18,840 nt of DNA from Coprobacillus sp. (GTDB lineage: Bacteria > Bacillota_I > Bacilli_A > RFN20 > CAG-826): contig JAJQAM010000027.1 in the NCBI GenBank assembly GCA_021203805.1, forward strand, positions 1 through 18,840, read 5' to 3'. How positions within the stretch are numbered: the first letter of the stretch is position 1; each line of letters begins with the position of its first letter. The position numbers and the translations under genes are program-made. Below the pieces are notes generated by a model, which saw only the letters and a program-made list of their open reading frames with translations, searched no databases and was not told the origin of the DNA. Below are positions 7,335 to 14,149 of this stretch, piece by piece.

Positions 7335-7879
7335 TTACCTATGAGTTCGACGAAGGGTCTTTATCGAGGCTCAACCGCAAGCTGGTAAAGATCGGCAATG
7401 ACGCGCCGAAAGCATTGAAAAACGCTATCAATAAGACGGCCCGTAAGACCCGAACGGATTTGAAGAAAGGCGCCCGCGCCGAGTACACATCCGCAAAGGC
7501 CGGCCCGATCGGTAGCGGTATGACAATGCAGATCGCCAGTAATGCAAACTTACAGGCGAAAATCTTTATCAAAGGGCGCCCGATGCTCGTTAATACCGGG
7601 TTTAGGGCGACAACCCCGAAGAGAGGCGCAAAGGTCGGCGTAAAAGGCGGTCTAAGAGAATTGATAGGCCCGTCAGGTATCCGAGGGTTCGGCGGCGACG
7701 GAGGAATCGTCTTACAGCGTAAGACGGCGGCACGCCGGCCGTTGAGAGCGGCGGTCGGCCCGTCGGTTCCGAACATGATGCGGCCCGAAGGCCCGGTGTA
7801 CCAGAAAGTCGAACCCGAGATTCAATCGAATCTTCGGAAAGAGGTCGAGGCTCAAGTCGACCGAATACTGAAATCATGA
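7331..7879 (+). CDS. Minor tail protein gpZ-like (tail/neck completion), TTG start
   Basis: This 182-residue protein is basic and helix-rich at the N-terminus (LNRKLVKIGNDAPKALKNAINKTARKTRTDLKKG, about 14-48), a pattern seen in lambda gpZ and HK97 gp10-like neck proteins that finish the head-proximal end of the tail. The C-terminal half is Gly/Arg/Pro-rich (GFRATTPKRGAKVGVKGGL, then RKTAARRPLRAAVGPSVPNM) and ends in a helix (VEAQVDRIL). The 'NTGFRA' and 'GPSVPNM' phrases are typical of gpZ-type proteins. TTG 7331 overlaps the preceding stop in TTGA and has a GGAGG 10 nt upstream. The assignment is from pattern and position; a related tail-completion family is possible. Confidence 0.75.
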   Translation: MITYEFDEGSLSRLNRKLVKIGNDAPKALKNAINKTARKTRTDLKKGARAEYTSAKAGPIGSGMTMQIASNANLQAKIFIKGRPMLVNTGFRATTPKRGAKVGVKGGLRELIGPSGIRGFGGDGGIVLQRKTAARRPLRAAVGPSVPNMMRPEGPVYQKVEPEIQSNLRKEVEAQVDRILKS

Positions 7880-7895
7880 TGGGAGGCGCGGAAAT

Positions 7896-8429
7896 ATGGT
7901 GGTGGCGACATTTTTACAAGATGAGCTTGTTGTAGAGGTCGAAAAAATCCTTAAAGACATTCGCTTAAAGACACCCGACGGTAAGAAAAGCAAAGTTAAT
8001 GTCTTTCCTCAATATCTACCTATACCAACCCCAAAACGGCCGCCCGAAGGGGATATTCCCCCCGAGGTGGTCGAAGAGGGGCTGGCGGCGTCGGACGTCG
8101 AGACCGAACCCGACCCGTTCCCTTATGTACTTGTAAGGGTTGACAGCGGAGAGATTAAAGAGATCGACGGTGAGCAAAGCGTAACGGTTTATCTCTTAAT
8201 CGGGGTCTTTGACGATAACACCGATAATCTCGGATTTAAGGACGTTTTAGAGATCATACAACGTATTTATGAGCGGTTCGGTAAGAACGCTTATATGGCC
8301 GAATATGAGTGCGATACGAACGATATCGAATGGGCTTTACAGGAAGAGGAATCGTACCCGTACTATTTCGGCGGCATGACACTCAAGTTTTTAACACACC
8401 CGATCAGAAGGGAGGATAGGCTCGTATGA
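7896..8429 (+). CDS. Probable neck/tail terminator-region protein, unknown family
   Basis: A 177-residue acidic protein between the gpZ-like gene and the tail sheath. Its position suits a tail terminator or tail completion protein. It starts with a helix (FLQDELVVEVEKILKDI), has an unusual Pro-rich, acidic middle (residues about 38-75, LPIPTPKRPPEGDIPPEV), then strands and helices (YVLVRVDSGEIKEI, VTVYLLIGVFDD, VLEIIQRIYERFG) and ends in LKFLTHPIRRED. The alternation of a strand pair and a long helix matches the alpha/beta layout of tail terminators, but I do not recognise the family. GGGAGG precedes ATG 7896. The stop overlaps the next start in ATGA. Confidence 0.6.
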   Translation: MVVATFLQDELVVEVEKILKDIRLKTPDGKKSKVNVFPQYLPIPTPKRPPEGDIPPEVVEEGLAASDVETEPDPFPYVLVRVDSGEIKEIDGEQSVTVYLLIGVFDDNTDNLGFKDVLEIIQRIYERFGKNAYMAEYECDTNDIEWALQEEESYPYYFGGMTLKFLTHPIRREDRLV

Positions 8430-8782
8430 GTTCGAAAAAATCAAAAGCTACGGCCGAAGCGGTCGAGACAATGGCCGCAACCGATGAGATTACCCAAGAG
8501 GTAACCGAAGAGGTAACAGAGGCCGTCGAAGAGGCAACCGAAGAGGCGGAAAGCACCGAAGCGGTGGCTTATATCGGCCCGAGCATTAAATTCGTTGCTA
8601 CGCACGGTACGGTTTACAACAACGGACTTCCAAGAGACCTTGCGAAAAAGGTTGAAGAGATACCGATGATTAAAGGCTTGCTCATTCCGATAAGCAAGCT
8701 GGCGGTCTCGTATGTACAACTCGCAACAGAGGGTTCGGCGCTCAACAATCTGTACAACGCGGTTGCGGAAAAACTCAAATAA
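8426..8782 (+). CDS. Small protein with acidic low-complexity N-terminus, unknown function
   Basis: A 118-residue protein immediately before the tail sheath. After a short Lys/Ser-rich start, residues about 13-48 are almost only E, T, A, V and S in near-repeats of EVTEE, so this part is probably disordered and highly negative. The C-terminal about 70 residues (AYIGPSIKFVATHGTVYNNGLP, then MIKGLLIPISKL) form a small folded domain that I recall from other clostridial prophages at this place but for which I know no function. ATG 8426 overlaps the previous stop (ATGA) and has GGGAGG about 10 nt upstream. A neck or sheath-start role would be a guess from position. Confidence 0.6.
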   Translation: MSSKKSKATAEAVETMAATDEITQEVTEEVTEAVEEATEEAESTEAVAYIGPSIKFVATHGTVYNNGLPRDLAKKVEEIPMIKGLLIPISKLAVSYVQLATEGSALNNLYNAVAEKLK

Positions 8783-8797
8783 ACGGAGGATGAAAAA

Positions 8798-10255
8798 ATG
8801 CCAACTTATAATCACGGCGTTCGGGTACAGGAAAACCCGACAAGCCTTGTGGCTCCCATTGAGGGAACCGCCGGATTACAGGTAATCATCGGTGCGGCGC
8901 CGGTCAACCTTGCAGATGACCCGTACGGCGCAACCAACAAACCGATGCTGGCGTACAGCTTCGCGGAGGCTTGCGCGGCGGTCGGTTATTCCGATGACTT
9001 TGAAAATTACAATATGTGCGAGTCGATTGACGCCTCGTTCCGCGTACTGAATGTAGCGCCGATCGTACTTATCAATGTACTCGACCCGAACACACACAAG
9101 AAAGACCTTGAGGCGGCGGATTACGAAGTACATGACGGCGTCGCCACTATCGAGGTATCCGGCATACTTGCCGACAAACTCGTTGTAACCGGCGACAGTG
9201 GAGAGCTTGTGAAAGACACCGATTACACCGTCACATTCGATGACGATGGTTATGCGGTGATCTCTCTGGTTGAGCCGGAGGGGGTAACGAGCCTCAATGT
9301 GAGCGGTGTTGTTATCGACCCGTCACAGATAACGGAAAGCGACATAATCGGTGGCTATAACGCAAGCACGGGTGAAGAGAAAGGATTGGAAGTCATACGA
9401 CAGGTTTTCCCGAAGCTCCAGCTTACCCCCGGCTTAATCGTTTGCCCGGGTTGGAGCAAATACCCGAACGTCGGCGCGGCTATCGCGGCCAAGTGCACCG
9501 AGATTAACGGGCTTTTCTCTTGCGAGGCATTCGTAGACCTTGACACCTCCGAAGAGAGCGGTGCTCGCAAGTACACCGATGTACTCGAGGTGAAACAGAA
9601 TTCCGGGTTCGTATCCGAGCATATTTCCGTTGAATGGCCTTGTTGCAAGGTCGGTGATAAGATTTATCACTCAAGCGCAATGAAGGCGGCTCTCACGGCG
9701 TATACCGATGCGAATAACGATGATGTTCCGAATCTCAGCCCGTCGAACAAGATCGCGGGTATCACGGGCATTTGCCTTGAGGATGGAACCGAAGTCATAC
9801 TCGACGAGCAGCAGGCCAACGTCGTAAACAGCTACGGCGTATCCACTTGGAACAACTTTACCGAGTGGCGCTCTTGGGGTTCCAATACGGCGGCATATCC
9901 CGGAACGACCGACCCGAAAGATCGTTGGTTCAATGTGCGCCGGTTCTTTAGCTGGTACGGAAATTCGTTCATACTGACCTATCACGACAAGGTCGACAAC
10001 CCCGCCGACCCGAGGCTCGTGGATGCGGTCGTTGACGCCGAAAACGTGCGCGGCAACTCTTATGTGGCTCAGAATAAGTGTGCCGGCCTGTATATCGAGT
10101 ATCGTCAGGAGGATAACCCCGTAACCGACCTTATGAACGGCAAGATGCAGTTCTATACTCATCTCGCACCGTTCCCGCCGGCGGAGGATATTCTCAACGT
10201 GCTTGAATTTGACCCCGATCTACTCGAGGCCGCATTTACGGGAGGTGAATCATAA
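8798..10255 (+). CDS. Tail sheath protein (P2 FI type)
   Basis: This 485-residue protein polymerises around the tail tube and contracts to drive the tube into the host envelope. It begins HGVRVQENPTSLVAPIEGT, the usual first strand, with SIDASFRVLNVAPIVLINVLDP (about 76-97) after it, and the conserved C-terminal region reads WFNVRRFFSWYGNSFILTYH through DNPADPRLVDAVVDAENVRG to AGLYIEYRQEDNP. Residues about 108-176 are a beta-rich insertion between the conserved parts, likely an exposed domain. It identifies the phage as contractile-tailed. CGGAGG precedes ATG 8798. The stop overlaps the tube start in TAATG. Confidence 0.96.
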   Translation: MPTYNHGVRVQENPTSLVAPIEGTAGLQVIIGAAPVNLADDPYGATNKPMLAYSFAEACAAVGYSDDFENYNMCESIDASFRVLNVAPIVLINVLDPNTHKKDLEAADYEVHDGVATIEVSGILADKLVVTGDSGELVKDTDYTVTFDDDGYAVISLVEPEGVTSLNVSGVVIDPSQITESDIIGGYNASTGEEKGLEVIRQVFPKLQLTPGLIVCPGWSKYPNVGAAIAAKCTEINGLFSCEAFVDLDTSEESGARKYTDVLEVKQNSGFVSEHISVEWPCCKVGDKIYHSSAMKAALTAYTDANNDDVPNLSPSNKIAGITGICLEDGTEVILDEQQANVVNSYGVSTWNNFTEWRSWGSNTAAYPGTTDPKDRWFNVRRFFSWYGNSFILTYHDKVDNPADPRLVDAVVDAENVRGNSYVAQNKCAGLYIEYRQEDNPVTDLMNGKMQFYTHLAPFPPAEDILNVLEFDPDLLEAAFTGGES

Positions 10256-10770
10256 TGGCACTCGCAACAAAGGTAAACGCATACAACGTATATCAGGACG
10301 GCGTAAAACTTGTCGGTATTGCCGATGAGGTTTCCCTCCCTGATTTTGACGCCCTGACCGAGACTCTTTCCGGCGCCGGGATACTCGGCGAAATAGATGA
10401 GCCTCTACTCGGCCATTTCGGAGCAAGTGAGATCGAGATTCCTTTCCGCACGCTGGATGAGGAAATGTTCAAATTACTCTCGGCCGGTTCGAGCGTCAAT
10501 CTTACTCTCAGACTTTCCACTCAGGCGATAGAGGAATCCACCCTCGCAAACGACTTCATGCCGAGCCGCATTGTCATTCGCGGTAAATCCAAGGGCTTTA
10601 GCGGCGGTTCCATAAAACAGGGTTCCGGCACGGGTTCAAGTGTAAAGGTTGAAATCCTTTATTTCCTTGTCGAAGTCAACGAGAAAAAGAAATTCGAGTT
10701 AGACAAGATCAATTTCGTTTACAAAGTCGACGGAAACGATCTCTTAGCAAAAGTGAGGAAGCAGGTGTAA
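10255..10770 (+). CDS. Tail tube protein (P2 FII type)
   Basis: This 171-residue protein forms the hexameric rings of the rigid inner tube inside the sheath. The opening (VNAYNVYQDGVKLVGIADEVSLPDF) and the central GAGILGEIDEPLLGHFGASEIEIPFR match the P2 FII/contractile tube family, and size agrees (P2 FII about 172). The gene follows the sheath by a 1-nt overlap (TAATG), which keeps sheath and tube production in step, and is preceded by GGGAGG. It ends in a basic Lys/Val strand region (KVDGNDLLAKVRKQV). Confidence 0.95.
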   Translation: MALATKVNAYNVYQDGVKLVGIADEVSLPDFDALTETLSGAGILGEIDEPLLGHFGASEIEIPFRTLDEEMFKLLSAGSSVNLTLRLSTQAIEESTLANDFMPSRIVIRGKSKGFSGGSIKQGSGTGSSVKVEILYFLVEVNEKKKFELDKINFVYKVDGNDLLAKVRKQV

Positions 10771-10773
10771 TTC

Positions 10774-11130
10774 ATGGAAGAAAATTGGGAAGAAAATCAG
10801 GAAAACGAACAGGCCCCCGAGAATCAGGATGACGATATAAATTCGTTATACCTCAAATTCAAAAAGCCTTTCGTTTGGGAGGATAAGACTTACGAGGGCG
10901 TTGATCTCAGCGGTTTCGAGGATATACCCGCACGCGATCTCATACAGATACAACACTCAATGGAACGGTCGGGGAGCACGTCTCTCACGCCCGAGATGAC
11001 CGTCGAGTATGCGTGTCTATTCGCGTCGAAGGCTACCAAGATGCCGGTCGAGTTCTTTCAGGCTCTCCCATCCAAAGAGGCTATCAGGTTAAAAAACCGG
11101 GTGACTAATTTTTTCTATGGAGAGGATTAA
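10774..11130 (+). CDS. Tail assembly chaperone gpE-like (short product)
   Basis: This 118-residue protein lies between tube and tape measure, the place of P2 E and Mu gp41 tail assembly chaperones, which coat the tape measure and recruit tube subunits. The first about 22 residues are an acidic, disordered run (E, N, Q, D). The rest has the family pattern, with VWEDKTYEGVDLSGFEDIPARDL (about 34-56) and FYGED at the C-terminus. The zero-frame stop is 11128-11130. A slippery heptamer at 11109-11115 lets some ribosomes continue in the -1 frame to make a longer E-E' product of about 166 residues. The start ATG 10774 is 3 nt after the tube stop. Confidence 0.88.
   Translation: MEENWEENQENEQAPENQDDDINSLYLKFKKPFVWEDKTYEGVDLSGFEDIPARDLIQIQHSMERSGSTSLTPEMTVEYACLFASKATKMPVEFFQALPSKEAIRLKNRVTNFFYGED
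11109..11115 (+). promoter_or_regulatory. Programmed -1 frameshift site T TTT TTC
   Basis: The zero-frame codons are TTT (11110-11112) and TTC (11113-11115) preceded by T (11109), which is an X XXY YYZ heptamer. After a -1 slip the next codon is CTA at 11115 and the frame stays open to the stop at 11271-11273. The position, in the last codons of the gpE-like gene just before the tape measure, is the same as in P2, where E is extended to E+E' by a -1 shift. A weak GAGG (11122-11125) / CCTC (11134-11137) pairing 6 nt downstream could be a stimulating stem. Confidence 0.85.
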
Positions 11131-11273
11131 GGGCCTCAGAGATAAAACAACTCCAGAAACTCATTATATCATTGTCAATTCAATTGCGGACAGGACTCGA
11201 CTATCTCGAGGGCCTGTCCGTTTTTGAGTTATGCGATATCGCGAAAGAGGTATCTGAAATTTATGGCAAGTAA
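11115..11273 (+). CDS. E' extension of the tail assembly chaperone (made by -1 frameshift)
   Basis: There is no proper start in this stretch; it is reached by the -1 slip at 11109-11115 and adds 52 residues to the gpE-like protein. The peptide begins LWRGLRASEIKQL and continues through GLDYLEGLSVFELCDIAKEV to a final SEIYGK. The E' part of P2 and lambda GT chaperones usually has a helical arrangement with a short loop and an L..L.I.E...I.G.. type tail; the run 'LSVFELCDIAKEVSEIYGK' fits. The stop (11271-11273) lies 8 bases into the tape measure gene, so that start at 11263 is overlapped by 11 nt and probably translationally coupled. Confidence 0.85.
   Translation, partial: LWRGLRASEIKQLQKLIISLSIQLRTGLDYLEGLSVFELCDIAKEVSEIYGK
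11187..11225 (+). terminator. Terminator-like hairpin inside the E' extension
   Basis: CGGACAGG (11187-11194) pairs perfectly with CCTGTCCG (11213-11220). Inside it, after a 1x2 internal loop, CTCGA (11196-11200) pairs with TCGAG (11206-11210) around a 5-base loop. Five T follow at 11221-11225. This is the shape of a Rho-independent terminator with a slightly short T-tract. It lies in coding sequence, 57 nt after the zero-frame stop of gpE and 38 nt before the tape measure start. Full termination here would prevent tape measure and baseplate expression, so if active it must be partial or controlled. It may only be mRNA structure. Confidence 0.45.
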
Positions 11274-13875
11274 AGAACAAGAGCTGATTATAAAGATCGC
11301 CGGCAAGGTAGATTCGTCTCTGCATAATGCAATGAATTCGATCGGCTCCGGCATAAAGGGCGCAACGAAAGTGATTGCGGGTGCTACGGCGGCGGCCGCC
11401 GCTGCTATCGGCGCGATCGGTGTGGCGTCTATCAATGTCGGCAAAGAGTTCGAATCCTCCATGAGCAATCTATCGGCTACGGCCGGGATAGACCGAAGCA
11501 CGGCCGAGGGTGCCGAGAGTTTCAACAAACTTGAGGCGGCGGCTCGTGAAATGGGCCGGGCGACAACGAAAACAGCCTCCGAAGCGGCCGACGCCTTGAA
11601 TTACATGGCGTTAGCGGGTTGGGACGTCGATACGTCGATTGAGGCTCTTGAACCTGTATTGCGACTATCGGAGGCAACGAGCCTCGACCTTGCGACGACT
11701 TCGGATTTGGTAACGGATTCGATGTCGGCAATGGGAATCACGGTCGACGAATTGTCGGGGTACTTGGACGTTTGCGCGGCGGCAAACAACGCCTCGAACC
11801 AATCGGCCGAACAACTCATGGAGGCAATGATCGGTTGCGGCGGCGCGGCACGGTCGGCCGGAATTGAATATCAGGATACGGCAACGGCGCTCGGCATACT
11901 GGCGAATAACGGTATTAAAGGCTCGGAGGCCGGCACGGCACTCAATTCAATGCTCGTGCGTATATCCACCAACTCGACGGCGGCAAAGGCATTCGAAGAG
12001 ATAGGCGTTGCGGTGTATGACACCGAAGGTAATATGCGTAATCTGCAAGATATCTTGGTAGATACGTCGGCGGCTCTCGACGGAATGAGTGACGCCGAGA
12101 GGAATAATTACCTGTCAGCTATTGCCGGCAAAGCGTATTACTCCGATTTCCAATACCTGTTAAACGGCGTATCGGACGATGTCGACGGCTTGGGTACTTC
12201 GTGGGATCAGCTCTCCGAACAGATTTATAACAGCGAGGGCGCGTTACAGGCAATGGCCGAGACGAAAACCGACAATCTCGAGGGTGATCTCTCAAGATTA
12301 ACGTCGGCGGCATCCGATCTCGGGATATCCATTTATCAGGGTATCAACGGCCCGCTAAGAGAGATCACTCAGCTCGGCACCGATATGATGGGCCAGCTAT
12401 CGGCCGCGTTCGATCAGGGCGGATTTGCCGGGCTTGCCGGTGCGCTAGGCGGGTGCTTATCACAGGCGCTCAATACGCTTGTTGGTTATCTCCCGCAACT
12501 CGTGAGCATGGGCGTACAGGTTGTCGGTTCCCTTGTCGAGGGTATCGGCCAGAATGCCCCGCAGCTGGCAACGTCGGCGGCACAGGCTGTTACTCAATTT
12601 ATCATGGGTGCGGCGGCGATAATCCCGCAAGTGGCAACCGTAGGCATACAGTTAATCTTACAGTTTGTACAGGCTATGATTCCGCAATTGCCACAGATAT
12701 TCCAAGCGGCGACAAACGGAATCGTACAGTTTATACAGGGCATAACCGCAAACTTGCCCTCGATCATACAAACAGGCATACAGTTAATCATTGCGCTGAT
12801 ACAGGGCATTATCACTTCGATACCGCAGATCGTAGCGTCGGCGGGCGAATTGGTTATGGCTCTTATCGACGTTATCTTACATACAAACTGGCTCGAGGTC
12901 GGCGCGGAAATCCTAAAGTCGATAGGCGGCGGCATTCTCAGCGGTGTAACGAGCCTCGGCGGCTCGATCGTAAACGGTGTCAAGAGTCTGTTTGGCGGCG
13001 GCAATGCCGATGTGAGTGACGAAGGGGAACAAGCCACCGAATCATTCGCAAACGGTATCGAGGCAAACAGCGGCGCGGTAGAGGCGGCGGCCTCCGAAGT
13101 GACGGCGTCGGCTTTCATAGACCTTGATCTCAGTTCGATAACAAATGCCGGCATGGAGGGAACCGAAGCGTTCACTCTCGGCCTGACCGATAATATCCCT
13201 CTTGTCACGACGGCGGCAACCGATATGACAACCGAGATGAATACCTCGTTCGAAACGGGGTTCGGCACGATACAGACAACGGCCGATACGGCAATGAGTG
13301 AGATGTCATCGAACGTCGAGGCGGAGGCTAAGACGGCGGCCAACGCTATCAAATCGGCTTTCGAGAATATGACGATCACGATTCCCAAACCCAAGATTCC
13401 CGTTATTACGACTTCATATCGGACGGAAACATACGGCGAAGGCGGGTCGATACAGATTCCACAATTCTCGGTAAGCTGGAACGCTCTCGGCGGTATATTC
13501 AACGCTCCGACGATTCTCGGAACGGCCCAAGGGTTACAGGGCGTCGGTGAGGCCGGCCCCGAAGCGGTATTGCCGCTCGATACCCTTTGGGATGAAATGA
13601 GATCGCTCTTGACCGACATACTCCGAACCGGGAGCGGTAGCGGCCTCATAGAGGCATTGTTACAGCGGCTCGAGGGGCTGGAGGATACCGGCGGCGGTTC
13701 GGCCGGTTACGAATATGCCGGTGCCGGAGGTGCGACGATAAGTTATTCACCGACCTACAATCTTTATGGTTCGGCAACGAAAGACGATGCGGTTGAGGCC
13801 GAAAAGATAAGTCAGGCCGAATTCGCGCGGATGATGAAACAGTATGAGCGCGAAAACAGCCGAACAAGATTTTAA
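11263..13875 (+). CDS. Tail tape measure protein (TP901 type)
   Basis: This predicted 870-residue protein sets tail length and is ejected with the DNA. The start MASKEQELIIKIAGKVD follows family style, with ATG 11263 behind a GAGG about 12 nt upstream; in-frame TTG 11224 is less likely. An Ala/Gly/Ile-rich hydrophobic segment lies at about 37-60. The TP901 core spans about 60-260 (EFESSMSNLSATAG, AADALNYMALAGWD, then GIKGSEAGTALNSMLVRIST). Six 22-residue hydrophobic repeats occupy residues 410-541. The C-terminal GVGEAGPEAVLPLD (about 763-776) is a conserved tape measure motif. At about 1.5 angstrom per residue, a rule of thumb for these proteins, the tail would be roughly 130 nm long. Confidence 0.95.
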   Translation: MASKEQELIIKIAGKVDSSLHNAMNSIGSGIKGATKVIAGATAAAAAAIGAIGVASINVGKEFESSMSNLSATAGIDRSTAEGAESFNKLEAAAREMGRATTKTASEAADALNYMALAGWDVDTSIEALEPVLRLSEATSLDLATTSDLVTDSMSAMGITVDELSGYLDVCAAANNASNQSAEQLMEAMIGCGGAARSAGIEYQDTATALGILANNGIKGSEAGTALNSMLVRISTNSTAAKAFEEIGVAVYDTEGNMRNLQDILVDTSAALDGMSDAERNNYLSAIAGKAYYSDFQYLLNGVSDDVDGLGTSWDQLSEQIYNSEGALQAMAETKTDNLEGDLSRLTSAASDLGISIYQGINGPLREITQLGTDMMGQLSAAFDQGGFAGLAGALGGCLSQALNTLVGYLPQLVSMGVQVVGSLVEGIGQNAPQLATSAAQAVTQFIMGAAAIIPQVATVGIQLILQFVQAMIPQLPQIFQAATNGIVQFIQGITANLPSIIQTGIQLIIALIQGIITSIPQIVASAGELVMALIDVILHTNWLEVGAEILKSIGGGILSGVTSLGGSIVNGVKSLFGGGNADVSDEGEQATESFANGIEANSGAVEAAASEVTASAFIDLDLSSITNAGMEGTEAFTLGLTDNIPLVTTAATDMTTEMNTSFETGFGTIQTTADTAMSEMSSNVEAEAKTAANAIKSAFENMTITIPKPKIPVITTSYRTETYGEGGSIQIPQFSVSWNALGGIFNAPTILGTAQGLQGVGEAGPEAVLPLDTLWDEMRSLLTDILRTGSGSGLIEALLQRLEGLEDTGGGSAGYEYAGAGGATISYSPTYNLYGSATKDDAVEAEKISQAEFARMMKQYERENSRTRF
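12490..12885 (+). repeat. Six 22-residue hydrophobic repeats in the tape measure protein
   Basis: Six back-to-back units of exactly 66 nt encode 22 residues each. Each unit starts with [L/A/I]-P-[Q/S]-[L/V/I], carries Q or E (N in one unit) near position 10 and has a hydrophobic centre with G or A around position 18. Unit starts are LPQLVS, APQLAT, IPQVAT, LPQIFQ, LPSIIQ and IPQIVA. The units are diverged at DNA level, so this is an old repeat. The segment is strongly hydrophobic and could insert into the host membrane during DNA entry, a role proposed for hydrophobic parts of other tape measure proteins. Confidence 0.85.
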
Positions 13876-13889
13876 CGGAGGTATGAGGC

Positions 13890-14138
13890 ATGGCAAAAAC
13901 AACGTACACGACCCATCAGGGCCAGACATGGGATGAGATCGCTTTAGAAGTCTACGGCGAAGAGCGTCATGCCGATTATCTCATGGCAAACAATTTCTCT
14001 TTACTGGACACGCTCGTTTTTTCCGACGGGGTGGTACTCCAGACACCGGCGCTCCCGGTTGAGATCGACGGTGAGTTACCGCCTTGGCGTAACGCTACTT
14101 ACTCAACCTCCGATGATATTGACCCGTTCGATGTATAG
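13890..14138 (+). CDS. Tail protein X (LysM-like, P2 gpX family)
   Basis: An 82-residue protein after the tape measure. The N-terminal GQTWDEIALEVYGEERHADYLM has the LysM-like 'G.T.D.I....YG......L...N' pattern of P2 gpX proteins, small baseplate components that link the hub/tube start to other baseplate parts. The following NNFSLLDTLVFSDGVVLQTPALP is the second half of the motif, ending in the usual L..P. The C-terminal about 20 residues are Asp/Ser/Thr-rich. CGGAGG stands 8 nt before ATG 13890. The gpX-hub pair is conserved in contractile tails, which supports the call. Confidence 0.9.
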   Translation: MAKTTYTTHQGQTWDEIALEVYGEERHADYLMANNFSLLDTLVFSDGVVLQTPALPVEIDGELPPWRNATYSTSDDIDPFDV

Positions 14139-14149
14139 GAGGTAGAGAA

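Noticed and set aside
9671..10162. 163-codon open frame on the - strand inside the tail sheath gene
   Set aside because: It is antisense to a strongly conserved sheath region and has no support of its own.
11187..11225. Hairpin as the main frameshift stimulator
   Set aside because: It begins 71 nt after the heptamer, too far for a classical stimulating stem (usually under about 10 nt). It is kept as a terminator-like feature instead.
11224..11262. Longer tape measure start at TTG 11224
   Set aside because: The 13 extra residues (MSYAISRKRYLKF) do not fit the family start, and the TTG lies directly after the hairpin with only T before it, while ATG 11263 has a GAGG upstream.
12453..13019. 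188-codon + strand frame inside the tape measure gene
   Set aside because: Rich in Gly, Arg, His, Tyr and Cys with no recognisable fold; it lies in an alternative frame of the repeat region and is a by-product of codon bias.
12594..13649. 351-codon open frame on the - strand inside the tape measure gene
   Set aside because: It runs antisense to a conserved tape measure region and has low-complexity Ile/Val/Ser/Pro content that mirrors the hydrophobic repeats; no ribosome site or domain is visible.
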